NCBI GenBank assembly: GCA_903901915.1 | Contig: CAIUSV010000027.1 | Span: 1 to 58,546 of the forward strand | DNA from: an uncultured Rhodospirillaceae bacterium | GTDB lineage: Bacteria; Pseudomonadota; Alphaproteobacteria; Rhodospirillales; Magnetospirillaceae | Length of the DNA: 58,546 bases | Direction of reading: 5' to 3' | Shown: positions 30,548-39,662 of the stretch, piece by piece | How the letters are laid out: every line of letters begins with the position of its first letter | How positions within the stretch are numbered: the stretch's first letter is position 1 | Made by a program: the position numbers and the translations under genes | The notes under the pieces: generated by a model | What the model was told of the DNA's origin: nothing | Seen by the model: the letters and a program-made list of their open reading frames with translations, nothing else | The model's database searches: none

Positions 30548-31948
30548 ATGGCGGGGTGGCGAAAATGGGGGGCGATGGCCGGCGGCGCGATGGTGGTGGC
30601 GCTGGTCCTGGCCGGCGGGCTGGAAAAGGAGCGGCGCGCCGAGGGCGGTGCCGACGGCGCCCTGTTGAAGGACGGATGGCGGATACGACTGGCCAGCGCC
30701 CGGGTGGCCGAAGAAATATCCGCCCGGTCCTACGCCCAACGAATGGAGGAGTATTCCGCCAAGGGCACTCTCGACAACCTGCCCTATGCGACCGAACTGG
30801 TGGGGTCGGTCGCCGAGCCGCTGATTGTCGCCGCCAAGACGCTTTACCCCCAGACCCGTGACTGGGCCTGGGAATGGCATCTGGCCGATACCGGCGAGGT
30901 CAATGCCTATTGCATGCCCGGCGGACGCATGGTGGTGCTGTCGGGATTGCTGTCGGACGAGATTCTGGGTGACGACCGCGACATGCTGGCGACCATCCTG
31001 GCGCACGAGGTTTCCCACGCCATTCTCCAACACTCGCGCGAGGCCTTGGGCCGGGCCGGAGTGGCCCAGGGTCTGGCGTGGACGGTGGCCAAAAGCCTCA
31101 AGATCGGCGCCCTGCGCGAACACGAGATGATCAAGGGTCTGAAATCGGCCCTGCTCGATCCCCGCAGCCGCATGCGCGAAAGCGAGGCCGACGTGCTGGG
31201 ACTTGAGCTGATGGCGCGGGCCGGCTTCGACCCGGCCAAGGCGGTCGCCACCTGGGAACGCATGGCCGGACGACTGAGCGCCCGGGCACAAGGGAAGATG
31301 GCGCAACGGGCCATCGCCTTCCTCTCCGATCATCCTTCCGACAGCGACCGCCTGGCAAGGATGCGGGCGTTGCAGCCCAAGGCCGTGCCGCTGGCCGCCA
31401 AGGGCAAGCGATGGGAATGGACGGTCCAGGGCATCGACGACCGTCAGGCCGAGTCCCTGGAAAAGGCCGCCACGGCGTTCGGACTGGGAGCGGGGCTGTT
31501 TTCCGTCACCGAGCACTCGGAAGTGACCCAGCAAGTCGCCAAGGCCGAAGGTATCGCCCCCAAGGCGGCGGCGGCCGAGTTGGAGAAGGCGGTGTGGGAC
31601 ACCGGCCTGTCGCAAGGCGGCGCCGTCCAGATCGCACTGTCGGCCATGCTGCGCGGCATCGGCGGATGGGAACGGCTGGCCCGCGTCGAACAGGCGTGGA
31701 CCCGGCTGGGGACCACGCGCGGCCTCTACCAGGAACCGGCGCTGGTGGCCCGGCTGGATCTTTCCGACGACGATCGCGCCCATACCTTCAACGCGGTGAA
31801 GCGGATCGATGGCACCCTGCGGGCCGAAGGCTTCATCGCCCGGTTGTGGCGCGACGTCGCCGCCGAGATCGGCAAGACCCGTCCCAAGGCGGCGGCGGCC
31901 TTGCGATCCTGGCTCGACGGCATCAACGACGGGAGGGCGGAACGATGA
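30548..31948 (+). CDS. M48-family metalloprotease
   Basis: 466 residues. An N-terminal hydrophobic signal or anchor (about 10-25), then the zinc motif HEVSH with H153, and the downstream helix RESEADVLGLELMARAGFDP that carries the third ligand, a pattern of the M48 family close to the BepA/YfgC periplasmic type. The extended C-terminal part (300-460) is helical and repeat-like. Such enzymes clear misfolded outer-membrane proteins. The ATG follows GTTGGAGGCGTC. Its stop overlaps the start of the next gene, so they form an operon. Confidence 0.88.
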   Translation: MAGWRKWGAMAGGAMVVALVLAGGLEKERRAEGGADGALLKDGWRIRLASARVAEEISARSYAQRMEEYSAKGTLDNLPYATELVGSVAEPLIVAAKTLYPQTRDWAWEWHLADTGEVNAYCMPGGRMVVLSGLLSDEILGDDRDMLATILAHEVSHAILQHSREALGRAGVAQGLAWTVAKSLKIGALREHEMIKGLKSALLDPRSRMRESEADVLGLELMARAGFDPAKAVATWERMAGRLSARAQGKMAQRAIAFLSDHPSDSDRLARMRALQPKAVPLAAKGKRWEWTVQGIDDRQAESLEKAATAFGLGAGLFSVTEHSEVTQQVAKAEGIAPKAAAAELEKAVWDTGLSQGGAVQIALSAMLRGIGGWERLARVEQAWTRLGTTRGLYQEPALVARLDLSDDDRAHTFNAVKRIDGTLRAEGFIARLWRDVAAEIGKTRPKAAAALRSWLDGINDGRAER

Positions 31949-33015
31949 CTCCGGCAAGCGCGATACCCTTTTCGGCCAGCGCTCAATGGTTCGACCGGGC
32001 CTGGAACCTGTGGTGCCGACGACCGGTGTTCTTCGCCGGAACGGCGCTGTTGATGCTGGCGTTGCGCTGGGGCGTCGATCTCGTTCCATTCGGCGGCGGG
32101 GCGTTCATCTTCCTGTCCTACCTCACCGACGCCCTGATCTTTGCCATGGTCTGGCTGGCGTTGTCGCAGGCCGACGGCGGCGGCGGCCTGATGGATGGAT
32201 GGCGGTTGCTGAACGGCCGGCGCGGCAGGGTCGCCAGGGCGGGATTGTGGGGACTGCCCAGCGCGGCGGTGGGCTTTCTGTTGCTGGCGCTGGAAGGCCC
32301 GCTGTTCGAGGCGATCGGCGTGGCCCTGGGGGCTCGCGTCGCCGGATGGCTGATGCTGGGATGGATCTTCGCCGTCGGCTGGATCTGTTGCACCCTGCTG
32401 TTCGGTGCCCTGTTCGCCTGCATCGAGGCCGCCCGCGGCGAGGATGGATTGTGGACCGCCGGCCTGAAGGGCATGCGCGCGGCCTATGTCGGCTGGCGAC
32501 CATTGCTCGGGGTGTGGACGGCCTTCGTCTGCGGTGCCGCGTTGTGCGCCGCCTTGACCGCCGGAGTAATGGGGCATCTCGGCCTGACGGCGATCGACGG
32601 CGTCGCCCGCGACGCGCTGGAATACTGGATCAACTGGCCGGCGCTGTTCATCGCCGTCATGGCCCTGCTGGCTCTGCTCACCCCTTGCGGCGGCGACTTG
32701 TTGGCCGCCGCCGAAGCCGGAGGCCAACACGACGGGCTTACCCTGGCGGCCTTTGGTGAAACCGCGGCCGTGCGCCTGGGCATGGTGCTCAAGACCCTGG
32801 CGGCGGCGGTGGTGCTGAGCGGCCTGTTCGTCATCGACGTCGGCGCCGGGTCCATCGTGGTTGGCGCCCTGGGCCTGTGGCTGACCGGCCGGGCCCTGGC
32901 CAAGGCGGCACCGGCCTGGGGCGACAGCGGAGCGAGCCTTTGGGCACGCTGGCGTTGGCTGGTGCTCACCGGCCTTCCGGCGGTGATCCTGTGGCTCGGC
33001 GTGGCGGGGATGTAA
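31945..33015 (+). CDS. Multi-pass membrane protein of unknown function
   Basis: 356 residues from ATG 31945, overlapping the M48 stop by ATGA. About seven or eight membrane helices: RRPVFFAGTALLMLALRWGV, FIFLSYLTDALIFAMVWLAL, GWLMLGWIFAVGWICCTLLF and others. The N-terminus is cytosolic and hydrophilic. I do not recognise a specific family; the coupling to M48 suggests a shared envelope role. The gene extends to a TAA at 33013-33015. Longer in-frame starts would lie inside the protease gene. Confidence 0.8.
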   Translation: MTPASAIPFSASAQWFDRAWNLWCRRPVFFAGTALLMLALRWGVDLVPFGGGAFIFLSYLTDALIFAMVWLALSQADGGGGLMDGWRLLNGRRGRVARAGLWGLPSAAVGFLLLALEGPLFEAIGVALGARVAGWLMLGWIFAVGWICCTLLFGALFACIEAARGEDGLWTAGLKGMRAAYVGWRPLLGVWTAFVCGAALCAALTAGVMGHLGLTAIDGVARDALEYWINWPALFIAVMALLALLTPCGGDLLAAAEAGGQHDGLTLAAFGETAAVRLGMVLKTLAAAVVLSGLFVIDVGAGSIVVGALGLWLTGRALAKAAPAWGDSGASLWARWRWLVLTGLPAVILWLGVAGM

Positions 33016-33137
33016 CCAACCGGCCTCAAGCCCAATACCATCGCCATAATATCCCCACCCACGACGGAAGTGATAGGGTGTTTACCTGATAACGCCGCGA
33101 CACGCCGAGATGAGAACAGGCGGGAATGGCGAAGCGA

Positions 33138-33170
33138 GGGGCCAAAGGCCCCCCGCGTTTCGGGGGGATG
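33138..33170 (+). promoter_or_regulatory. Overlapping hairpins covering the ribosome binding site of the receiver gene
   Basis: GGGGCC-AAA-GGCCCC (33138-33152) and CCCCCCG-CGTTT-CGGGGGG (33149-33167) share bases 33149-33152, so only one can form at a time. The right arm of the second is the G-rich ribosome binding site five bases before the ATG at 33173. This would be a simple translational switch if real; it could also be a chance result of G+C richness. Confidence 0.35.
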
Positions 33171-33172
33171 AA

Positions 33173-33589
33173 ATGGTGGCCGGGACCTGCGTCAGGGCTT
33201 TGATTATCGACGCCAATGAGCATATGCGAAGATTGATCGCCACCATATTGCGGGCAACGCCGGTGACCGAAACCATCGAGGCCCGTACGCCCGGCGCGGC
33301 CATGCCGCTGGTGGCCGGCCATGACCCGCGCCTGATCGTGATGGACTGGTCCGCCGAGGCGACCGAGGAAATTCTGTTCGTCCACCATCTGCGCCGAAGA
33401 GAACTCGGCGGACACGACACCCCGGTATTGGCCCTCAACGCCGTTGCCCATCACGCCGTCCTGCAGCAGGCCGAGGATTGCGGCATCGACGAGATGATCG
33501 CCAAGCCGATCTCGGCGGTCGAATTGATCACCCGCGCCACCTCGCTGATCGAGGCCGCCGAACGGCGCCGTCGAAAAATGACGGAATAG
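33173..33589 (+). CDS. Degenerate receiver-domain protein
   Basis: 138 residues. A receiver fold is visible: IIDANEHMRRL at the first strand, D58 in LIVMDWSAEA, and the lysine in MIAKPISAVEL. One of the two early acidic residues is replaced (DA instead of DD or ED), and the threonine position reads N (VLALNAVA), so phosphorylation may be weakened. The start at 33173 follows GGGGGGATGAA. The HPt gene begins five bases downstream. Confidence 0.8.
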   Translation: MVAGTCVRALIIDANEHMRRLIATILRATPVTETIEARTPGAAMPLVAGHDPRLIVMDWSAEATEEILFVHHLRRRELGGHDTPVLALNAVAHHAVLQQAEDCGIDEMIAKPISAVELITRATSLIEAAERRRRKMTE

Positions 33590-33594
33590 CCGCA

Positions 33595-33999
33595 ATGCCG
33601 GTCAAGATCGACCCCCGGTCCCCGTGCCGCGTCGAAGCGGCGCTGGGCGTGCTGCAAAGCCAATACCCCGACTGGGCCGCTTCGGATCTCGCCCGCCTGC
33701 GCGATTGTCTGACCGAGGTGCCGACCGAGGCCCCACCCCACCCTGATACCCTGCTGCGCCTGTTTGCCGTCGCCCACGACATCAAGGGTCAGGCCGCCAC
33801 CTTCGGCTATCCCCTGGCGGGAGAACTCGGCGCCCGGCTGTGCCATCTGGTGGAGGGGGCGCCGAAACTCGATGCCGCCGAACGCGACCGGATGGTCCGG
33901 CTGGTGGCGGCGATCGAGCGCGTCATCACCGGACGGCTTGACGGCGACGGCGGCGACGAGGGCCGCCGCCTGCTGGCCTCGACGAGAAAACGAGGTTAG
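33595..33999 (+). CDS. HPt-like protein
   Basis: 134 residues with a histidine phosphotransfer pattern: LFAVAHDIKGQAATFGYPLAGELGARL gives H61 as the possible phospho-acceptor, followed by a helix CHLVEGAPKLDAAERDRMVRLVAAIER. It would be the phosphotransfer partner of the preceding receiver, but no kinase is close. The last codons read CGA GGT TAG, and the TAG is the first part of a repeat element (33996-34128), so the repeat supplies the stop. ATG 33595 is preferred to the longer start at 33478. Confidence 0.75.
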   Translation: MPVKIDPRSPCRVEAALGVLQSQYPDWAASDLARLRDCLTEVPTEAPPHPDTLLRLFAVAHDIKGQAATFGYPLAGELGARLCHLVEGAPKLDAAERDRMVRLVAAIERVITGRLDGDGGDEGRRLLASTRKRG

Positions 34000-34128
34000 A
34001 GTTTCCCGCATGTAAGCTGAATCGGAAAATCGGGAAACTCTTGAGCCGGAGTGGCGTTTAAGCCATGAAAAAGCGCAGCTTTTTCGTACAACCAGAATCC
34101 TAGAGTTCAGCTTGAAGCTCTCTAGCTA
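33996..34128 (-). repeat. Dispersed structured repeat, copy 1 (minus orientation)
   Basis: Reads on the minus strand as the same element found at 41353-41480 and 58382-58521. In element direction: a variant 5' hairpin, the conserved block GGATTCTGGTTGTACG, a GAAAAAGC-TGC-GCTTTTTC hairpin, GGCTCAAGAGTTTCCC and a closing CGGGAAACTCT. It lies between the convergent HPt and Sel1-repeat genes. Its outer end overlaps the HPt stop codon at 33997-33999 and its other end runs to the Sel1 gene stop at 34126-34128. Confidence 0.85.
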
Positions 34129-35289
34129 GCGCCCCGTAAGCTCGCGAATTTCCTGGGCAACCTGATGGGCGCGGGCGGCCTGCTTCTGATTGAGGGTCCG
34201 CGCCAAGGCATCCCGCGCCTCGGCGGCACCGTCCTCGCCCAACTGGGCCGCGAAATCGTACATGACGAAGGCGCGGATAGGATCCTTGGCAAAGAACCCC
34301 TGTCCCTTGGCGGCAAAGTCGGCCAGAGCCATCATGGCGTCGGGATGGTTCTGCGCCGCCGCCGCCTCCAGCCAACTGATGCCCGACGCCATGTCGAGCG
34401 GTAATTCGATTCCGCCGACCATGGCCATGCCAAGCGCATATTGGGCATCGGCATGCCCTTGGCGCGCCGCGCTGTCCAGCCAGCGTTCGCCTTCGACGAT
34501 GCCGGGACGAAGTTGCACCACCTTGTCGTCATCGACCCCGGCCGGCTTGGCCGCCGACCAGACGGCACCGAACGGCCGCCCCCGGCGTTCGGCCTCCTTG
34601 GGGTTCCATTCCTCATCCCCGGGAACGCGCCAGACGGCGCCCCCCGCCAGCAGCATGCGCCCGAGACGATAGCGGGCATCGATGTCGGCATGCAGCAACG
34701 CGGCGAGCCGGTACCATCCCTCGGCGGCCGACGGGTTGGGGGCGACCCCCAGCCCCTTGTCGTAGGCTTCGGCCAGCGCCATGGCGGCCCGCACGTTGCC
34801 GCGCCCTGCCGTGTCGGCGACCCAGTCGGCACCGGCGACGCCGCCGACCGAAACGATCCGCCCCGACAGGAACAATTCCAGCCAGCGGTTCCGCGCCGAG
34901 ACGTCGCCCAATTGGGCGGCGCGGTACCACCATTGCCCCGCCTCGGTCAGGCCGCGCGTCGCGCCGCGGCCGGCCTCGAACGCGCGGGCAGCCTCGATCG
35001 CCGCGAGGGCCGAGCCGTTGGCCCCGGCCAGGGTGAACCAGGCCAGCGCCATCTTCGCATCGGCCTTGACGCCGTGACCATCGCGGTAGGCCAGGGCCAG
35101 CTGATACTGGGCCTCGGCATCGCCCCTGGCGGCGGCGGCGGCCAGCCCGGAATGACGCGACTCGGCGGCGGCCGGACCCGGCTTGGCGACGGACGCGGCC
35201 TTGCGCGGCGGCGCCTTGGCGGTCTCGGCCCGGACCGGCAGGGGCATCGCCAGAACCAGCGACACGATGACGAGTGCGAACAACCTCAT
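34126..35289 (-). CDS. Sel1-repeat (SLR/TPR-like) secreted protein
   Basis: 387 residues from ATG 35289. A signal peptide (MRLFALVIVSLVLAMPLPVRA) is followed by a Lys/Ala/Pro-rich stretch and several Sel1-like helical repeats: AQYQLALAYRDGHGVKADAKMALAWF, AGQWWYRAAQLGDVSARN, AMALAEAYDKGLGVAPN, AQYALGMAMVGGIEL. Such repeats scaffold protein complexes. An upstream ATG (35328, better ribosome site GGGAAGTGG) would extend the N-region by 13 residues. The gene ends inside a boundary of repeat copy 1. Confidence 0.85.
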   Translation of the reverse strand: MRLFALVIVSLVLAMPLPVRAETAKAPPRKAASVAKPGPAAAESRHSGLAAAAARGDAEAQYQLALAYRDGHGVKADAKMALAWFTLAGANGSALAAIEAARAFEAGRGATRGLTEAGQWWYRAAQLGDVSARNRWLELFLSGRIVSVGGVAGADWVADTAGRGNVRAAMALAEAYDKGLGVAPNPSAAEGWYRLAALLHADIDARYRLGRMLLAGGAVWRVPGDEEWNPKEAERRGRPFGAVWSAAKPAGVDDDKVVQLRPGIVEGERWLDSAARQGHADAQYALGMAMVGGIELPLDMASGISWLEAAAAQNHPDAMMALADFAAKGQGFFAKDPIRAFVMYDFAAQLGEDGAAEARDALARTLNQKQAARAHQVAQEIRELTGR

Positions 35290-35441
35290 GGGAACCAGCA
35301 GTCCGTAGCCAAGTGGACGGGGCCGCATGATTCCACTTCCCACGGACGAAGGCAATCGGACCGTGACCCACGCGGCCATTTCCTCCCGGCAACCCGGCCC
35401 TTCCCAGGATGCGTCTTGCGCATTCGCGCGCCCGCGCGTAA

Positions 35442-36686
<1,245 letters not shown>

Positions 36687-36698
36687 CCAACCGGCTTC

Positions 36699-36729
36699 GG
36701 CCCGGATGACAGGCTTTGTCATCCGGGCC
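36699..36729. terminator. Bidirectional terminator between aatA and ccoG
   Basis: A perfect 13-base stem (GGCCCGGATGACA at 36699-36711, complement at 36717-36729) with loop GGCTT, starting 13 bases after the aminotransferase stop and ending 12 bases before the ccoG stop. Confidence 0.85.
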
Positions 36730-36740
36730 GTAACTTTCCG

Positions 36741-38174
36741 TCACGGGCCGGCAAACAGGGTATCGGACACCACCGTCCGCGTCGGTCCGGTCAGAATGAA
36801 GTTTAGCGGCACCTTCTTTTCCGTCAGCCGATCCGGCTGGGACGACACGAAGATCTGAAAGGTCCCGACGCTGTCCCTGGCGACCTCGAGCTGGAGCGTC
36901 GTCGCCCGGCTGGCGCCGCCGACCACGTCCATGGTGGCCCCTTCGATGCCGGCCAGCGTCAAGGAATAGCTGCGGTTCTCCGACGACATGTTGAGAACCT
37001 TGTAGGCATAGCCATTGCGGATGGTGCCGTCCGACATCTGAACGAATAGCGGCGCCCTTTCGTGCAGGATGTTCACGGTGGTATCCGGCCTTGATACCAG
37101 CCGTACCGCCATGACCGACCCCACCAGCAGCACAATGGCGCCATAGATCAAGGTGCGCGGCCGGATCAGGCGGATTCTGGCCACCCCTCCCGCGCCACGA
37201 GCCGCGAGATTGGCCGTCGAATCATAAGACACCAGTCCGCGCGGCAAGCCGAAGCGATCCATCACCGCATTGCAGGCGTCGATGCACAGTCCACAGCCGA
37301 TGCAGGCCAGTTGATTGCCGTTGCGGATGTCGATGCCGGTGGGGCAGACCTGGACGCAGGCCAGACAATCGACGCAATGCCCCCTGCCCGCGAAATTCCG
37401 ATCCGCCGGCGCCGGGCCACGGGCCTCGCCCCGCCACGCCTCGTAGGAAATGATCAGCGAATGCTCGTCGAACATGGCCGATTGGAAGCGGCCATAGGGA
37501 CACATATAGATGCAGACCTGCTCCCGGGCATAGCCGGCCAGCAGGAAGCAGAAGCCGCCGACCACGATGATCGCGCCATAGGTCGCGGCGCTGGCGTTGC
37601 CGGTAAAAATGTCGTGCAACTGCTCGAACGCGTCGCCGAAATAGAGGGTGAAGCTGATGCCGCAGGCGGCGGCGATCATCAGCCAGATCAGGTTGACGGC
37701 CGCCTTGCGGGCGATCTTGCCGACGCCGAGCGGCTTGTGGTCGAAGGCGATCCGGGCGTTGCGATCGCCGATGACCAGGCGCTCGACCAGAACGAACAGA
37801 TCAGTATAGACCGTCTGCCAGCAGAGAAAGCCGCACCACACCCGCCCGGCCAAGGCCGTCATCAGGAACAGGCTGATGGCGGCGACGACCAGAAGGCCGG
37901 TCAGGTAATAGACCTCCTGCGGCCAGATCTCGACAAAGAAGAAATAGGCCCGCCGCCCCGCCATGTCGGCCAGGATCGCCTGTCCCGGCGCGCCGGGGCC
38001 GCGATCCCAGCGGATCAACGGCGCAAGGTGCCAATAGGCCAACAGCAGAGTCATGGCCCACCATTTCAGGCTGCGGTATTTGCCCGAAACCTTGCGGGGA
38101 TGAACCTTCTGGGCGGTGGCGTAGGCCCGCCTCTCCTGGGAGCCGGGCGCCGGAGGCAGACTGACAGCGGACAT
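36741..38174 (-). CDS. ccoG: Cytochrome c oxidase accessory protein CcoG
   Basis: 477 residues. Several membrane helices (about 40-60, 90-115, 165-190, 200-220, 330-350) and a ferredoxin-like pair of 4Fe-4S motifs: CVDCLACVQVCPTGIDI and CIGCGLCIDACNAVMDRFGLP. CcoG/FixG proteins help assemble the cbb3-type oxidase, and have been reported to reduce Cu(II). Here the gene stands apart from ccoNOP, which is not in the window. The ATG follows a gap of about 200 bases divergent from the sulfur transporter genes. Confidence 0.94.
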   Translation of the reverse strand: MSAVSLPPAPGSQERRAYATAQKVHPRKVSGKYRSLKWWAMTLLLAYWHLAPLIRWDRGPGAPGQAILADMAGRRAYFFFVEIWPQEVYYLTGLLVVAAISLFLMTALAGRVWCGFLCWQTVYTDLFVLVERLVIGDRNARIAFDHKPLGVGKIARKAAVNLIWLMIAAACGISFTLYFGDAFEQLHDIFTGNASAATYGAIIVVGGFCFLLAGYAREQVCIYMCPYGRFQSAMFDEHSLIISYEAWRGEARGPAPADRNFAGRGHCVDCLACVQVCPTGIDIRNGNQLACIGCGLCIDACNAVMDRFGLPRGLVSYDSTANLAARGAGGVARIRLIRPRTLIYGAIVLLVGSVMAVRLVSRPDTTVNILHERAPLFVQMSDGTIRNGYAYKVLNMSSENRSYSLTLAGIEGATMDVVGGASRATTLQLEVARDSVGTFQIFVSSQPDRLTEKKVPLNFILTGPTRTVVSDTLFAGP

Positions 38175-38339
38175 GGTGGACCCTTGATGATTGCGGGGCG
38201 AGGAGTTCGGAAAGGGCGCGATCGCAGGTTACGGAGACGGGGCAAGTCCCACACTGACAATTCGCAGTCGGGGAGCGAAAAGATTCGGATCCCGGTTCCC
38301 GCGACATTTCCGGTTGCGGGGCGGGTCCGACCATGTCAC

Positions 38340-38363
38340 ATTAGAATATTAGCGTATTCTAAT
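38340..38363 (+). promoter_or_regulatory. Perfect palindrome upstream of the YeeE/YedE genes
   Basis: ATTAGAATA (38340-38348), six bases, TATTCTAAT (38355-38363): a perfect 9-6-9 inverted repeat 15 bases before the start at 38378. Its A+T content contrasts with the surroundings. Persulfide-sensing ArsR-type repressors bind A+T-rich palindromes upstream of such sulfur transporters; that assignment is inference. No arsR gene is in the window. Confidence 0.6.
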
Positions 38364-38377
38364 TATGGAGTCTCCAC

Positions 38378-38896
38378 ATGTCGCTTGATCTCCGCGCTCC
38401 GGCGATTTCGCCCTATGTCGCCGGGATCGCCATCGGGTTGCTTCAGATCCCGGCGTTCCTGCTGATCGACACCGCCCTGGGCGCGTCGTCGTCCTATGTC
38501 ACGGTCGGGGGCTGGCTGGCATCGTCGGTCGATCCCGCCCTCACCGGCATCGACTATGTCGCCAAGCATCTCCAGGGAGCCAAGAACTGGTGGCAGGTGG
38601 CCCTGGTGGTGGGAATCGCGCTGGGCGCCCTGATCTCGTCCCGGCTGTCTCGCACCGTTCGCAAGGGTTTCGCGCCGGTCTGGCGCCGCGCGGTCGGGGT
38701 CAGCGGTCTTGGCGGCAGGTTGGCCATGGGGTTCGCCGGCGGTTTCGTCATGCTGTTCGGGGCGCGGATCGCCGACGGCTGCACCTCGGGCCACGGCATC
38801 TCCGGCATGGCCCAACTGGCGGTCGGCTCCACCGTGGCGGTGGCGGCCATGTTTGCCGGCGGCATCGCCACGGCACTGCTCATGAAGCGCGTTTAG
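38378..38896 (+). CDS. YeeE/YedE-family transporter, first half
   Basis: 172 residues, four to five membrane helices. Cysteine-containing signature ADGCTSGHGISGMAQLAVGS near 130-150, typical of the YeeE/YedE (TsuA-like) family of thiosulfate or sulfur transporters. The N-terminus APAISPYVAGIAIGLLQIPAF is a first helix. In this organism the transporter is split into two genes; the second begins 11 bases downstream. GGAG precedes the ATG. Confidence 0.9.
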   Translation: MSLDLRAPAISPYVAGIAIGLLQIPAFLLIDTALGASSSYVTVGGWLASSVDPALTGIDYVAKHLQGAKNWWQVALVVGIALGALISSRLSRTVRKGFAPVWRRAVGVSGLGGRLAMGFAGGFVMLFGARIADGCTSGHGISGMAQLAVGSTVAVAAMFAGGIATALLMKRV

Positions 38897-38907
38897 GAGG
38901 CATGGCC

Positions 38908-39540
38908 ATGACCGTTTTCTCAGCCATTCTGGTGGGCCTCGCCATGGGCGTGGTGTTCGGCTTCGCCCTGGAGAAGTCACGGGTGTTCGAGCCCGGAATG
39001 ATCGTCGGGCAGATGCAGTTCCGCAATTTCATCATGCTGAAGATCTTCCTGACCGCTGTCGCCACCGGTCTGGTGGTGCTGTCGGCGCTGCATGGGCTTG
39101 GAGTGGTGAAGCTGCATCCCAAGGCGACCCTGTACGCGGCCGATCTGGTCGGTGGGGCGTTGCTGGGGATCGGCATCTCGATCGCCGGGGCCTGTCCCGG
39201 CACGGTGTTCGCCCAGATCGGCGTCGGCTACCGCGACGCCTGGGCGACCCTGACCGGCGGGCTGTGCGGCGCGGTGGCGTTCAGCTATCTTCAGCCCGCC
39301 CTCGCCCCCTACTTGCTGAGCGGCGCCGCCGGTACCCTTACCTTCGACGGTCTGCTCGGCCTTCCCTTCGAGGCGGTGGCCCTGCCCTTCGCCGGAGTGC
39401 TGGTCGTCGGCCTCGTCTGGCTGGAAAAGCTGCGCTCGTGGCGCTCGGACCTGGGCAAGCACCATGACGGCCTGATCTCCGAAGCACCAGCCCGGGCACA
39501 CGACCGACCAGCCGCCGCCGGGTGTTGTTCCCTTCACTGA
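38908..39540 (+). CDS. YeeE/YedE-family transporter, second half (DUF6691-like)
   Basis: 210 residues from ATG 38908, with GGAGG seven bases upstream; ATG 38902 is too close to that site. Five membrane helices. The signature AGACPGTVFAQIGVG near 90-105 matches the cysteine of the partner half. Together the two halves form one sulfur-compound transporter. The C-terminal tail is soluble and ends in CCSLH. A strong terminator follows at 39557. Confidence 0.88.
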   Translation: MTVFSAILVGLAMGVVFGFALEKSRVFEPGMIVGQMQFRNFIMLKIFLTAVATGLVVLSALHGLGVVKLHPKATLYAADLVGGALLGIGISIAGACPGTVFAQIGVGYRDAWATLTGGLCGAVAFSYLQPALAPYLLSGAAGTLTFDGLLGLPFEAVALPFAGVLVVGLVWLEKLRSWRSDLGKHHDGLISEAPARAHDRPAAAGCCSLH

Positions 39541-39556
39541 TCCCGCGGTGGTAGAG

Positions 39557-39589
39557 AGGTGCCGCGGCTGCCCCCTGGCCGCGGCACCT
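39557..39589 (+). terminator. Intrinsic terminator after the YeeE/YedE pair
   Basis: A perfect 12-base stem (AGGTGCCGCGGC at 39557-39568, complement at 39578-39589) with a nine-base loop and TTTCGTTTTG after it. Confidence 0.85.
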
Positions 39590-39662
39590 TTTCGTTTTGC
39601 CCATCCGAGGCGCCCCGATCCGGCCACCTCCCCGGCGACCGACATGACAGGAGCTTGAACCG

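Noticed and set aside
30359-32089. Minus-strand open frame of 576 codons opposite the M48 and membrane-protein genes
   Set aside because: The plus strand carries the HEXXH motif and membrane helices; the minus frame is low-complexity.
38175-38339. Possible FNR box (TTGAT-N4-ATCAA) upstream of ccoG
   Set aside because: I looked for it in the divergent gap; only a TTGAT without its partner half is present.
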